Of a DNA stretch of 64,000 nucleotides, positions 9,491 to 18,634 are shown one piece after another; positions within the stretch are counted from its first letter, which is position 1; each line of letters begins with the position of its first letter. This DNA comes from Kitasatospora phosalacinea (lineage in GTDB: Bacteria > Actinomycetota > Actinomycetes > Streptomycetales > Streptomycetaceae): assembly GCF_000717185.1 (NCBI RefSeq), contig NZ_JNYE01000017.1, positions 23,889-87,888 of the forward strand. Reading direction: 5' to 3'. Both the position numbers and the translations under genes were made by a program. The notes beneath the pieces are model-generated. The model worked only from the letters and a program-made list of their open reading frames with translations, was not told the origin of the DNA and did not search any database.

Positions 9491-10588
9491 TCAGACTTCC
9501 GCCGGGGCGGCGAGCAGGTCGGTCAGGAACTCCAGCCGGGCGCTCGCCGGTCCGGTCCTGCGGGCCGCCGCCAGCGCGGTGCGGGCCTCCTCGGGATGGC
9601 CCGCGCGGTGCAGGGCCAGGGCGAGGGTCGCGTACGCCATGCTGCGGCGCAGCGGAGGGCTGGCGACGGCGGCGGCCTTGCGGGCCGCGACGGCGGCCAG
9701 GACGGCGCGGCCCAGGACGAGTTCCTGCAGGGCGTCCAGGTCGGTGCCGGTGCGGAGTTCGCGCGGCAGGCGGCGGGCCGCGGCGTACTGGGCGTGGAAG
9801 GCGGCGCGGTCGGCGTCGGTGGCGGCGCCGGTCTCGTCCAGGTAGGCCAGCGCCCGGGCGTGCACCAGGGCGGTGTGCTCGTCCTCGGGTGCGGTGAACT
9901 CCGCTGCCAGTTCGACGAGTTCGCGGTAGCGGCCCTCGGCGAGCAGCACGCTCAGCGTGGCCTGCCGGGTGTCGGGGCCGTCCGGGAGGGCGTCCAGCAG
10001 GCGGCGGGCCCCGGGCACGTCGTGCTGGAGCGTCGCCAGCACCTCCGACAGGCCCGCGGGGAGGCTCCCGGCGGTGGGGACCGAGCTGACCGCGGCGGTC
10101 AGCAGCACCGGCCGCACCGCCCCGAGCAGGCACAGCACCGCGGCGACCCGGCCGAAGCCGCCGCCCGCCAGGGCCAGCAGCCCCGCGAGCAGCACGGCGG
10201 CGCCGAGGAACGGCAGCAGGACGGACAGCAGCCGTCCCGGCCGCAGCGGCGCCCCGCTCCGGGTGCCGAGGCCGGCGGGGGCCAGCACCGGCAGCGGGAT
10301 CCGCCGCCGGTAGCGCGGCCCGCCCCGCCCCAGCGTGGTGCGCACCACCGCCCCGACGCCGAACGACCAGCCGCCCGCCCGCAGCCCGAACCACCGCCCC
10401 GGCCCGGCCAGGTAGCCCGCCCACAGCCACCGCAGGGCGTACGTCCCGGTGATCGCCCCGGCGGCGGGCGGCAGCACCGTCGCGCCATCGCTCATGTACG
10501 GCAGGCACACGGCCACGCAGCCGACCGCCAGGAGCACCCGGTACACCTTGTCCACCAGCGTCCAGCGCCGGAGCAGTTCGTTCCTCAC
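9491..10588 (-). CDS. Membrane protein with TPR-like C-terminal region, paralogue 2
   Basis: A 365-residue paralogue of the preceding gene with the same layout: N-terminal membrane segments, YLAGPGRWFGLRAGGWSFGVGAVV, two further membrane segments and a TPR-like C-terminal half (ARRLLDALPDGPDT, AEGRYRELVEL, ALVHARALAYLDETGAATDADRAAF). It lacks the acidic tail. The start is GTG 10588 (VRNELLRRW). The bases upstream of both starts share the string gatcgtgccag, so the duplication included the promoter region. Function unknown. Confidence 0.7.
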   Translation of the reverse strand: MRNELLRRWTLVDKVYRVLLAVGCVAVCLPYMSDGATVLPPAAGAITGTYALRWLWAGYLAGPGRWFGLRAGGWSFGVGAVVRTTLGRGGPRYRRRIPLPVLAPAGLGTRSGAPLRPGRLLSVLLPFLGAAVLLAGLLALAGGGFGRVAAVLCLLGAVRPVLLTAAVSSVPTAGSLPAGLSEVLATLQHDVPGARRLLDALPDGPDTRQATLSVLLAEGRYRELVELAAEFTAPEDEHTALVHARALAYLDETGAATDADRAAFHAQYAAARRLPRELRTGTDLDALQELVLGRAVLAAVAARKAAAVASPPLRRSMAYATLALALHRAGHPEEARTALAAARRTGPASARLEFLTDLLAAPAEV

Positions 10589-10750
10589 GGCGGGTGATCG
10601 TGCCAGAGCCCCGGCGGCGGGCCCGCACCGGGTGGGCGGTGCTCGTGCCCGGAACCGGCCGCGGACCCGAACCGTCCTGCAAGGGTGGCGGGTTGGGCAC
10701 GAAGCACCCGCAGCCCGTGCACGACACCGCGAACAGCCAGGGGGCCGACG

Positions 10751-11470
10751 ATGCGATTCCTGCGAGTGCCCGACCGCCACCGGCGCCGGACGGGCGTGCT
10801 GCTCGCCGTCGCCTCCCCGCTCGCCCTGGCCGGCCTGGACCTGCTGAGCACCCGCGCCGACACCTGGGACGCCTGCACCACGGCGGGCCTCGCCGTGCTG
10901 GCCGTCTCCCTGCTCGGGCTGGCCGCCCTGCGGGTGGGCTGGGCGCGGACCACGGCGGCCGGGCTGGGCGGGTTCGCGCTGCTGCTGCTGCCGGGCTGGC
11001 TGCTCACCGACCAGCTGCGGTACCACCGGGGCGTGGTCGTCGAGGTCACGGTGACGGGGGCGCACCGCACCGACGGCCTGCTGTCCGGCCCGGCCTGGGT
11101 CTGCGGCCTCCGGCGCACCGACGGACGGCCGCTGGCGCACCCGGTCGCCCGCAACTGCGGCCCGTCCGACATCGGTGACACGGTGGGCCTGCTGGTGGAC
11201 CGGGGCGGCTGGCTGCCCCCCACCTCCACCGAACGCAGCAACTGGGACGGCCCCGCCCCCTCCCCCACCCCCGACCTCGTCCTGATCGCCCTCGCCCTCA
11301 CCACCTGGGCCTGGACCGCCCTGGACACCACCGCCCCCCGCCCCGCCCGCCTGCCGCTGCCCGCCGCTACGCCTCCTACTCCGCCCGCTCCTCCCGCTCC
11401 TCGCGCCGCGGCAGCGCGGGGTCGCGCAGCTCGTCCGGCGACGCGGCGAGGGCCGGGTCCGCGGCCGTGA
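10751..11470 (+). CDS. Hypothetical membrane protein
   Basis: A 239-residue protein with three hydrophobic helices near the N-terminus (GVLLAVASPLALAGLDLL, TAGLAVLAVSLLGLAALRVGW, GLGGFALLLLPGWLLTDQL), a polar domain with VWVCGLRR-like sequence and two cysteines, and one more helix (LVLIALALTTWAWTAL). The last 45 residues are Pro/Ala-rich and overlap the convergent gene by 95 bp. The ATG at 10751 follows AGGGGG. I do not recognise a family. Confidence 0.6.
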   Translation: MRFLRVPDRHRRRTGVLLAVASPLALAGLDLLSTRADTWDACTTAGLAVLAVSLLGLAALRVGWARTTAAGLGGFALLLLPGWLLTDQLRYHRGVVVEVTVTGAHRTDGLLSGPAWVCGLRRTDGRPLAHPVARNCGPSDIGDTVGLLVDRGGWLPPTSTERSNWDGPAPSPTPDLVLIALALTTWAWTALDTTAPRPARLPLPAATPPTPPAPPAPRAAAARGRAARPATRRGPGPRP

Positions 11471-11867
11471 CCCCGGGGTAGCGGCGGTGCAGCCCGCCCA
11501 ACCAGTAATCGGCCCGCTCGACGCCCGCCCGCTCGACCTCGGTGCCCGTCGGCAGGAGCGCGTGCACGGCCTCGCGCACCCGCCGCACCCCGAACGCGTT
11601 CATCGCCGCGTCGAGGTAGTAGCGGTTGTAGCTCGGGTCCCGCTCGTAGACCGCCGCCCGCGCCAGGGCGTCGAGCGCCTCCGCGGGCAGCACCATGCCC
11701 TCCCGGCACCCCTCGAACACCTTGACCAGCACCCGGTGGTCCTTCAGCAGGTCGTACCGCGGCCCCAGCCCGACCCGCAGCCCGAGCGCCCGCACCACGT
11801 CCGCCAGCGCCAGCGCGTACAGCCGCCGCCGCTCCTGCTCCTGCCCCGCCCGGCCCTCTCCGTCCAC
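11376..11867 (-). CDS. Hypothetical protein
   Basis: A 163-residue, mostly helical soluble protein (LYALALADVVRALGLRVGLG, LKDHRVLVKVFEGCREGM, LARAAVYERDPSYNRYYLDAAM) with an acidic/basic tail. The start GTG 11867 follows GGGAGG. No family recognised. It converges on and overlaps the membrane gene at 10751 by 95 bp. One of the two stop positions may therefore be unusual, but neither frame has an earlier stop. Confidence 0.55.
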   Translation of the reverse strand: MDGEGRAGQEQERRRLYALALADVVRALGLRVGLGPRYDLLKDHRVLVKVFEGCREGMVLPAEALDALARAAVYERDPSYNRYYLDAAMNAFGVRRVREAVHALLPTGTEVERAGVERADYWLGGLHRRYPGVTAADPALAASPDELRDPALPRREEREERAE

Positions 11868-11933
11868 CCCCGGCTCCCTCCCCGCGATCTCCCGCGCGGA
11901 ATCCTGCACGGCGCGATGAGGTTGACTGTGGTC

Positions 11934-12071
11934 ATGACTTCTCGTGCACGCGTCCGCGCCCCCGAACTGGTGGGCAAGGGCGGATGGCTGAACACCGGGG
12001 GCAAGGACCTGTCCCTGGTGGACTTCCGCGGCAAGATCGTGATCGCGGACTTCTGGACCTTCTGCTGCTGA
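11934..12071 (+). pseudogene. Truncated 5' copy of the thioredoxin-NHL gene
   Basis: The 45 codons from ATG 11934 read MTSRARVRAPELVGKGG and so on to DFWTFCC, then stop. They match the first 45 residues of the full gene at 13313 at about 36 of 45 positions. The copy ends exactly between the two cysteines of the CxxC active site (CCINC in the full gene), where the DNA changes abruptly. With 80% rather than near-complete identity, it looks like a foreign or old allele rather than a recent duplication. The Fic gene lies between the two copies. Confidence 0.85.
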
Positions 12072-12173
12072 GGCCCTGGCCCGGTACCGCACCACCTGTG
12101 CCGACCGGAGTGCGCGGTCAGGAGGATCACCCCTCGGGGTGACACCGGGGCGACCGGGCGGAGTCCCCACTCG

Positions 12174-12216
12174 GAGTTGATAAGTTCAATTAGCCATCGT
12201 CGGCGTGTATCAACTC
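12174..12216. promoter_or_regulatory. Inverted repeat upstream of fic
   Basis: Nine-base arms gagttgata (12174-12182) and tatcaactc (12208-12216) are perfect complements separated by 25 bases that include AT-rich aagttcaattag. The right arm ends just before the Fic ribosome site. This could be an operator or a leader hairpin. Confidence 0.45.
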
Positions 12217-12231
12217 TTGGGGAGGAAGTTC

Positions 12232-13266
12232 GTGGCAGGCAGGGGCAGGCCCAGTCGCAGCACGGTGTACCAGCGGCTGAGCGGGGCCCTGGCCGAGCTG
12301 AACGAGCGTTTCGGCGGGCTGCCCAGCCCTCGGGAGGCCCAGGAGATCTGGGACGACATCTGGCACCAGGAAGCGCACCACTCGACTGCGCTCGAAGGCA
12401 ACACCCTCGTCCTTCGCGAGGTCGAGGCGCTACTCGACCAGGGTCGAGCCGTCGGCGCCAAGCCGCTGAAGGAGTACAACGAGGTCCAGGGCTACGCGGA
12501 TGCCGCCCGTTGGGTCTACGGGCAGGCCCTCGATCCGGACGCGTGGCATGACGGGCGGCTGATCACGCTCGGCGAGGTCCGCCACATCCATTACGTCACC
12601 ATGTCGCCGGTCTGGAACGTCGCACCTCATCCGGACGCCGCCGACAGGGAGGGCCCCGGTAGTTTCCGGGAGCACGACATCCACCCCTTCGCGGAGGGCA
12701 TGACGCCCCCGAAGTGGCCGCTCGTTCCCGCTCACGTCGAGCAGTGGGTCGGCGAGGTCTGCGCCTTCGGCAAGCAGATCGAGAGCGGTGAGGAACTGGG
12801 CCGACCGCTCCCGGAGGTACTGGCCGGGATCCACAACCGGTTCGAACGCATTCATCCGTTCCTCGACGGCAACGGGCGAACAGGGCGTCTGGTGATGAAC
12901 CTCGTCCTCGTCCGCCTGGGCTATCCGCCGATCATCATCCTCAAGAGGCAGCGGGAGGCTTACCTGGCCGCCTTGCGTCGCGCGGACGCGGGTGACCACG
13001 GAGCCCTCGGCGAGCTGATCGCCCGGGCCATGGAGGACAACCTCAACCGCTTCATCGTGCCGAACGTGGCCGGCCCCGCACGACTGGTTCCGCTTGCCGC
13101 GCTCGTGGACGCAGAGCTCTCCCTGGCCGCACTGCGGCAGGCGGCCCAACGGGGTCGGCTCAACGCCGTGCAGGGGCCGGACGGGGTGTGGCGCTCGTCC
13201 CGGAAGTCCGTGGCCGCCTACAAGGCCGGCAAGCACCAGCGCAGGCCCAAGTCCGACCGCGTCTGA
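12232..13266 (+). CDS. fic: Fic-domain protein (AMPylase-type, class II) with C-terminal helix-turn-helix
   Basis: A 344-residue Fic protein. The catalytic loop is HPFLDGNGRTGR at about residues 208-219, a complete HxFxDGNGRxxR motif, so transfer of AMP (or another nucleotide part) to a target hydroxyl is expected. An N-terminal STALEGN at about residues 51-57 fits the (S/T)xxxE(G/N) inhibitory motif, placing it in the class with an internal inhibitory helix. The last 60 residues (SLAALRQAAQRGRLNAVQ, then WRSSRKSVAAY) look like a small winged or excisionase-like DNA-binding domain. The GTG at 12232 has GGGGAGGAAG directly upstream, better than the GTG at 12205. The gene is bracketed by 5' copies of the thioredoxin-NHL gene, suggesting acquisition by insertion. 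Confidence 0.88.
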   Translation: MAGRGRPSRSTVYQRLSGALAELNERFGGLPSPREAQEIWDDIWHQEAHHSTALEGNTLVLREVEALLDQGRAVGAKPLKEYNEVQGYADAARWVYGQALDPDAWHDGRLITLGEVRHIHYVTMSPVWNVAPHPDAADREGPGSFREHDIHPFAEGMTPPKWPLVPAHVEQWVGEVCAFGKQIESGEELGRPLPEVLAGIHNRFERIHPFLDGNGRTGRLVMNLVLVRLGYPPIIILKRQREAYLAALRRADAGDHGALGELIARAMEDNLNRFIVPNVAGPARLVPLAALVDAELSLAALRQAAQRGRLNAVQGPDGVWRSSRKSVAAYKAGKHQRRPKSDRV

Positions 13267-13312
13267 GCGCAGGAGCGGACTGCTCCCCGGTTCGATGGGG
13301 TTGGATGCAGGT

Positions 13313-15133
13313 ATGGCTTCTCGTGCACGTGTCCGCGCCCCCGAACTGGTCGGCGCCGGCGGATGGCTCAACACAGGCGGCAAGGAACTCAAGCTGGCCG
13401 ACCTGCGAGGTAAGTGTGTCGTACTGGACTTCTGGACCTTCTGCTGCATCAACTGCCTCCACGTCCTGGACGAGCTCCGGGAGTTGGAGGAGAAGCACCG
13501 GGACACCGTGGTGATCGTCGGCGTGCACTCGCCGAAGTTCGTCCACGAGGCCGACCACCGGGCGGTGGTCGACGCGGTGGCCCGGTACGAGGTGCACCAC
13601 CCCGTGCTGGACGATCCCGAGCTGGTGACGTGGAAGCAGTACGCGGTGCGGGCCTGGCCGACGCTGGTGGTGATCGACCCGGAGGGGTACGTGGTCGCGC
13701 AGCACGCCGGGGAGGGGCACGCGCACGCGATCGCGAAGCTGGTGGAGGAGCTGGAGGCCGAGCACGCGGCGAAGGGGACGCTGCGGCGCGGCGACGGGCC
13801 GTACGTGGCGCCCGAGCCGCAGGCGGGTGACCTGCGCTTCCCGGGGAAGGCGGTGCGGCTGCCGGACGGGCACTACCTGGTCGCGGACTCGGGGCACCAC
13901 GCGCTGGTGGAGCTGGACGCGGACGGCGAGCGGGTGGTGCGGCGGATCGGCGACGGGGTGCGCGGGCTGGTGGACGGCGCCGAGCCGCGGTTCAGCGAGC
14001 CGCAGGGCCTGGCGCTGGTGCCGGAGGGGCTCGGCCTGGACTACGACGTGGTGGTGGCCGACACCGTCAACCACGCGCTGCGCGGCGTCCGGCTCGCGGA
14101 CGGCTCGGTGACCACGCTGGCGGGCACCGGCAGGCAGTGGTGGCAGGGTTCGCCGACCTCGGGCCCGGCCCGCGAGGTCGACCTCTCCTCGCCGTGGGAC
14201 GTCGCGTTCTTCGACGGCCGGGTGTGGGTCGCGATGGCGGGCGTGCACCAGCTGTGGTCCTTCGACCCGGTGGCGGGGACGGTGGAGGTCGCGGCGGGCA
14301 CCACCAACGAGGGCCTGGTGGACGGCCCGGCCGGCGAGGCCTGGTTCGCCCAGCCCTCCGGCCTGGCGGTGTCCGCGGACGGCGAGCGGCTGTGGGTGGC
14401 CGACTCGGAGACCTCCGCGCTGCGCTGGGTTTCACGTGGAACCCACGAGGTGCGCACCGCCGTCGGCACCGGCCTGTTCGACTTCGGCCACCGCGACGGC
14501 GCCGCCGGGCAGGCGCTGTTGCAGCACCCGCTGGGCGTGACCGTGCTGCCGGACGGCTCGGTGGCGGTCAGCGACACCTACAACCACGCGCTGCGCCGCT
14601 ACGACCCGGCGTCCGGCGAGGTCAGCACGCTGGCCACCGACCTGCGCGAGCCGTCGGGCGCGGTGGTGGTGGACGGCGACATCGTGGTGGTGGAGTCCGC
14701 CCGGCACCGGCTGACCAGGCTGCGGCTGCCCGAGGAGGCCGTCCGGGTGGAGGCGGTCGCGCACCGCACCCGGCGGGCCGCGACCGAGGTCGCCCCGGGC
14801 GCGCTGCGGCTGGACGTGGTGTTCTCCGCGCCGACCGGCCAGAAGCTGGACGAGCGCTACGGCCCGTCGACCCGGCTGCTGGTCAGCTCGACCCCGCCCG
14901 AGCTGCTGGTCTCCGGCGCGGGCGCGGACAGCGCGCTCAGCCGCGAGCTGGTGCTCTCCGACGAGGTCGCGGAGGGCGTGCTGCACGTCTCGGCGATGGC
15001 GGCGTCCTGCGACGACGACCCGGAGATCGAGTACCCGGCCTGCCACGTGCACCAGCAGGACTGGGGCGTGCCGGTGAAGCTGGTGGCGGGCGGCGCGAGC
15101 CGGCTGCCGCTGGTGCTGGCCGGGATGGACTGA
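13313..15133 (+). CDS. Thioredoxin-like NHL-repeat protein
   Basis: A 606-residue protein: an N-terminal thioredoxin-like domain (residues 1-165) with the redox motif FWTFCCINC (C45-x-x-C48) and the cis-Pro region RAWPTLVVIDPEG, then an NHL beta-propeller (about 190-480) with repeats such as LVADSGHHALVELDADG and VADTVNHALRGVRLADG, and a C-terminal beta domain. This is the NHLRC2-like family; the biochemical role is not settled. There is no signal peptide, so it is probably cytoplasmic. The ATG at 13313 matches the start of the truncated copy at 11934. A strong hairpin follows the stop. Confidence 0.88.
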   Translation: MASRARVRAPELVGAGGWLNTGGKELKLADLRGKCVVLDFWTFCCINCLHVLDELRELEEKHRDTVVIVGVHSPKFVHEADHRAVVDAVARYEVHHPVLDDPELVTWKQYAVRAWPTLVVIDPEGYVVAQHAGEGHAHAIAKLVEELEAEHAAKGTLRRGDGPYVAPEPQAGDLRFPGKAVRLPDGHYLVADSGHHALVELDADGERVVRRIGDGVRGLVDGAEPRFSEPQGLALVPEGLGLDYDVVVADTVNHALRGVRLADGSVTTLAGTGRQWWQGSPTSGPAREVDLSSPWDVAFFDGRVWVAMAGVHQLWSFDPVAGTVEVAAGTTNEGLVDGPAGEAWFAQPSGLAVSADGERLWVADSETSALRWVSRGTHEVRTAVGTGLFDFGHRDGAAGQALLQHPLGVTVLPDGSVAVSDTYNHALRRYDPASGEVSTLATDLREPSGAVVVDGDIVVVESARHRLTRLRLPEEAVRVEAVAHRTRRAATEVAPGALRLDVVFSAPTGQKLDERYGPSTRLLVSSTPPELLVSGAGADSALSRELVLSDEVAEGVLHVSAMAASCDDDPEIEYPACHVHQQDWGVPVKLVAGGASRLPLVLAGMD

Positions 15134-15141
15134 CCGTGCGC

Positions 15142-15168
15142 GGGGTGCGGGCCGCGGGCCCGCACCCC
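15142..15168. terminator. Bidirectional terminator hairpin
   Basis: A perfect 12-bp stem (ggggtgcgggcc, loop gcg, then its complement) lies between the convergent stops of the NHL gene and the aminopeptidase gene. Confidence 0.8.
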
Positions 15169-15176
15169 ACCGGGCC

Positions 15177-16478
15177 TCAGCCCTCCAGGAAGGCCTTGAT
15201 CGCGCTCGCCAGGTAGTGCGGGTCCTCCGCGCCGCACAGCTCGCGGGCGGAGTGCATGGACAGCGCGGCGATGCCGCAGTCCACGGTGGTGATGCCGAGC
15301 CGGGCCGCGGTGATCGGGCCGATCGTGGTGCCGCAGGGCATCGCGTTGTTGGAGACGAAGGACTGCCACGGCACGCCGGCCTTCTCGCAGGCGGCGGCGA
15401 ACACCGCCCGGCCGACCCCGTCGGTGGCGTACCGGTTGTTGACGTTGACCTTGAGGATCGGGCCGCCGTTGGGCATCGGGTGGTGGCCGGGCTCGTGCCG
15501 CTCGCTGTAGTTCGGGTGCACGGCGTGGCCCATGTCGGAGGACAGGCAGACGGTGCCGGCCAGCGCGCGGGCGCGGTCCTCGAAGCTGCCGCCGCGGGCG
15601 TGGCAGGAGCGCTCCAGCACGTTGCCCAGCAGCGGGCTCTGCGCGCCGGTGTCGGACTCGCTGCCGGTCTCCTCGTGGTCGAACGCGGCCAGCACCGGGA
15701 CGTACGGCAGCTCGCCGCCCGCCTCGGCGACGGCGGCCAGCGCGGCGGTGGCGGCGTGCACGGACAGCTGGTTGTCCAGCCGCGGCCCGGCCAGCAGCTC
15801 GCGGTCGCGGCCGAGGTAGGCGGGCGGCTGGATGTCGTGCGCCATCAAGTCCCACCCGGCGACGTCGGCGACGGCCAGCCCGGCCTTCCCGGCGACGTAC
15901 TCCAGCAGGGCGCCCTCGCTGGTGCCGCCGATTCCCCAGATCGGCGTCAGGTGGCGCTGGCGGTCGAGCTTGAGGCCGTCGTTGACCCCGCGGTCGAGGT
16001 GGATGGCCAGCTGCGGGACGCGCAGCAGCGGCTCGTCCAGGTGCACCAGCCGGGTGGAGCCGTCGCGCAGCGCGAGCCGGCCGGACAGCCCGAGGTCCCG
16101 GTCGAGCCAGGTGTTGAGCGGGACGCCGCCGTAGATCTCCACGGCGACCTGCCGCCAGCCGGCCGAGCTGGTGTCGGGCACCGGCTTGACCCGCAGGTTC
16201 GGCGAGTCGGTGTGCGTGCCGACCACGCGGTACGGGGTCGCCGCGGTCGCGTTCTCCGGCACGTACCAGGCGATCATGGCGCCGCCGCGCACCAGGTAGC
16301 GGCCCCCGCTGCCGCCGTCCCAGGCGTCCGTCTCGCTGACCCGGCGGAAGCCGACCCGCTCCAGCCGCTCGGCCGCGCTCGCCACCGCGTGGTACGGGGA
16401 GGGGGAGGCGGCGAGGAAGGCGATCAGGTCGTCCGTGTGCTTCCGGTCGAAGTGGGCCGTTCGGGCGGCGGTCGACAT
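15177..16478 (-). CDS. M18-family aminopeptidase
   Basis: A 433-residue dinuclear zinc aminopeptidase of the M18 (aspartyl aminopeptidase/ApeB) family, full length. Metal and catalytic motifs are in order: VVGTHTDSPNLRVKP (His and Asp), PVLAAFDHEETGSES (Asp and the catalytic Glu pair), LSSDMGHAVHPNY (Asp), and the C-terminal GIAALSMHSARE (His). It removes N-terminal residues, probably acidic ones, from cytosolic peptides. The ATG at 16478 follows AGGAG. It is transcribed alone. Confidence 0.93.
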   Translation of the reverse strand: MSTAARTAHFDRKHTDDLIAFLAASPSPYHAVASAAERLERVGFRRVSETDAWDGGSGGRYLVRGGAMIAWYVPENATAATPYRVVGTHTDSPNLRVKPVPDTSSAGWRQVAVEIYGGVPLNTWLDRDLGLSGRLALRDGSTRLVHLDEPLLRVPQLAIHLDRGVNDGLKLDRQRHLTPIWGIGGTSEGALLEYVAGKAGLAVADVAGWDLMAHDIQPPAYLGRDRELLAGPRLDNQLSVHAATAALAAVAEAGGELPYVPVLAAFDHEETGSESDTGAQSPLLGNVLERSCHARGGSFEDRARALAGTVCLSSDMGHAVHPNYSERHEPGHHPMPNGGPILKVNVNNRYATDGVGRAVFAAACEKAGVPWQSFVSNNAMPCGTTIGPITAARLGITTVDCGIAALSMHSARELCGAEDPHYLASAIKAFLEG

Positions 16479-16647
16479 TTTGCTCCTGGGTAGAGGGCGG
16501 GGCGGGCCTGGTGGGGTTGCGGGTCCGCCCCATGAGCATATGCCCGTACACGGACAGGGCCGCGGGAAGTCTGCAACGGTGACACAACAGTGAACGCAGC
16601 GCGACCCGACGCGCTCCCGGGCCGTGCGGCGCCCGGCGGGGACGACG

Positions 16648-16680
16648 CCGCGGGGCCCGGTGCAGTACCGGGCCCCGCGG
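16648..16680 (-). terminator. Terminator after the acyl-CoA dehydrogenase gene
   Basis: A 14-bp perfect stem (ccgcggggcccggt, 5-base loop, complement ending 16680) lies about 50 bp beyond the dehydrogenase stop and before the aminopeptidase promoter region. Confidence 0.75.
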
Positions 16681-16730
16681 GGTGAGGGTGGGTCAGGCGG
16701 TCCTGTGGCGGGCGCGCCGGATCGGCCGGA

Positions 16731-18560
16731 TCAGAACGCCTCCTCGGCCAGCTCCATCAGCTCGTTGTCGACGCTCTCGGCGATCTGGCGCTGCGCGGCG
16801 GTGGTCGGCAGCACGGTGCGGGCGAAGTGCTTGGCGGCGGCGACCTTGCCCCGGTAGAACGCGACGTCCTTCCCGGTGGCGCCCGCCTCCAGCTTGGCGA
16901 GCGCGACGGCGGCCTGGCGCAGCAGCAGCCAGCCGACCACCACGTCGCCGGAGACCAGCAGCAGGCGGGTGGTGTTCTGGCCCACCTTGTACATGTTCCG
17001 GGCGTCCTGCTCGACCGCGGTCAGGTCGGCGATCAGGGTGCCGACGATGGCCTCCAGGTCGCCCGCGGCCTTGGCCAGCAGGTCGCGCTCGGCGGCCAGC
17101 TCGGCGCCGCCCTCGCCGGTGGCGAGGAACTTGGTGATCTGCTCGTTGACGGCGGTCAGCGCCTGGCCGCCGTCCTTGACGATCTTGCGGAAGAAGAAGT
17201 CCTGGCCCTGGATGGCGGTGGTGCCCTCGTACAGGGTGTCGATCTTGGCGTCCCGGATGTACTGCTCGATCGGGTACTCCTGCAGGTAGCCGGAGCCGCC
17301 GAAGGTCTGCAGCGACTGGGCGAGCTGCTCGTAGGACTTCTCCGAGCCGTAGCCCTTCACGATCGGCAGCAGCAGGTCGTTCAGGCGCTCGGCGGCGGCG
17401 TCGTGCTCGCCGCGCAGGCGGGCGGCCAGCATGTCGTCCTGCACCGAGGCGGTGTAGAGCACCAGGGCGCGCATGCCCTCGGCGTACGCCTTCTGGGTCA
17501 GCAGCGAGCGGCGCACGTCGGGGTGGTGGGTGATGGTGACGCGCGGCGCGGTCTTGTCCATGAACTGCGCGAGGTCGGCGCCCTGCACGCGCTCCTTGGC
17601 GTACTCCAGCGCGTTCAGGTAGCCGGTGGAGAGGGTGGCGATGGCCTTCGTGCCGACCATCATCCGGGCGAACTCGATGATCTTGAACATCTGGCGGATG
17701 CCGTCGACGGTCTCGCCGAGCAGCCAGCCCTTGGCCGGGTGCTTGGCGCCGAAGGTCATCTCGCAGGTGTTGGACGCCTTGAGGCCCATCTTGTGCTCGA
17801 CGTTGGTGGCGTAGACGCCGTTGCGCTCGCCGAGCTCGCCGGTCTCCCAGTCGAAGTCGAACTTCGGCACGATGTACAGGCCCAGGCCCTTGGTGCCCGG
17901 CTTGCCGCCCTCGGGGCGGGCCAGCACCAGGTGGACGATGTTCTCGGACATGTCGTGCTCGCCCGAGGTGATGAAGCGCTTGACGCCCTCGATGTGCCAG
18001 GAGCCGTCCTCCTGCTTGACCGCCTTGGTGCGGCCGGCGCCGACGTCGGAGCCCGCGTCCGGCTCGGTCAGCACCATGGTGGCGCCCCAGAGCCGCTCGA
18101 CCATGCGCTGGGCGACCTTCTGCTGCTCCTCGGTGCCCTCGTCGTGGACGACGCCCGCGAAGGCCGGGCCGGAGGAGTACATCCAGATCGCCGGGTTCGA
18201 GCCGAGCACCTGCTCCGCGTACGCCCACACCAGGGAGTTCGGGGTGACCTGGCCGCCGATGCCCTCCGGGATGCCCAGGCGCCACCACTCGGCGTCCATG
18301 AAGGTCTGGTAGCTCTTCTTGAAGGTCTCCGGGATCGGAGCGGTGTTGGTCTCCGGGTCGAACACCGGCGGGTTGCGGTCGGCGTCGACGAACGAGGCGG
18401 CGAGGTCGTTCTCGGCCAGCCGGGCGATCTCGGCGAGGATGTTCTTCGCGGTGTCGACGTCCATCTCGGCGAACGGACCGGTGCCGTACACCTGGTCGCG
18501 GCCGAACACCTCGAAGAGGTTGAACTCCACGTCCCGCAGGTTGGACTTGTAGTGACCCAT
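16731..18560 (-). CDS. Acyl-CoA dehydrogenase, long (~600-residue) type
   Basis: A 609-residue FAD-dependent acyl-CoA dehydrogenase of the long form with an extra C-terminal helical domain. Visible family segments are [22 protein letters not shown] (FAD/substrate region), [23 protein letters not shown]-like [11 protein letters not shown], and [23 protein letters not shown] followed by [14 protein letters not shown], where the conserved Glu of the active-site region lies. It catalyses the first step of fatty acyl-CoA beta-oxidation with electron transfer flavoprotein as acceptor. I chose the ATG at 18560 ([10 protein letters not shown]), preceded by GGAG, over the frame opening 20 codons earlier. 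A palindrome overlaps its likely -10 box. Confidence 0.93.
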   Translation of the reverse strand: MGHYKSNLRDVEFNLFEVFGRDQVYGTGPFAEMDVDTAKNILAEIARLAENDLAASFVDADRNPPVFDPETNTAPIPETFKKSYQTFMDAEWWRLGIPEGIGGQVTPNSLVWAYAEQVLGSNPAIWMYSSGPAFAGVVHDEGTEEQQKVAQRMVERLWGATMVLTEPDAGSDVGAGRTKAVKQEDGSWHIEGVKRFITSGEHDMSENIVHLVLARPEGGKPGTKGLGLYIVPKFDFDWETGELGERNGVYATNVEHKMGLKASNTCEMTFGAKHPAKGWLLGETVDGIRQMFKIIEFARMMVGTKAIATLSTGYLNALEYAKERVQGADLAQFMDKTAPRVTITHHPDVRRSLLTQKAYAEGMRALVLYTASVQDDMLAARLRGEHDAAAERLNDLLLPIVKGYGSEKSYEQLAQSLQTFGGSGYLQEYPIEQYIRDAKIDTLYEGTTAIQGQDFFFRKIVKDGGQALTAVNEQITKFLATGEGGAELAAERDLLAKAAGDLEAIVGTLIADLTAVEQDARNMYKVGQNTTRLLLVSGDVVVGWLLLRQAAVALAKLEAGATGKDVAFYRGKVAAAKHFARTVLPTTAAQRQIAESVDNELMELAEEAF

Positions 18561-18634
18561 GACCGTTTCTCCGGTTCGTCTGCTCCACGGGCGGCCGCTT
18601 CCGGCGCACCGCTTACCCACCAGTACGCCCCATG

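Noticed and set aside
8256..10727. Single 823-codon protein covering both membrane paralogues
   Set aside because: The frame runs through the gap between the two genes; each paralogue has its own GTG start and the second ends with a stop at 9491 in its own frame.
16693..18609. Long frame of 638 codons in the same region as the acyl-CoA dehydrogenase
   Set aside because: It is a shadow of the dehydrogenase in another frame, Arg/Gly/Pro-rich without any domain.
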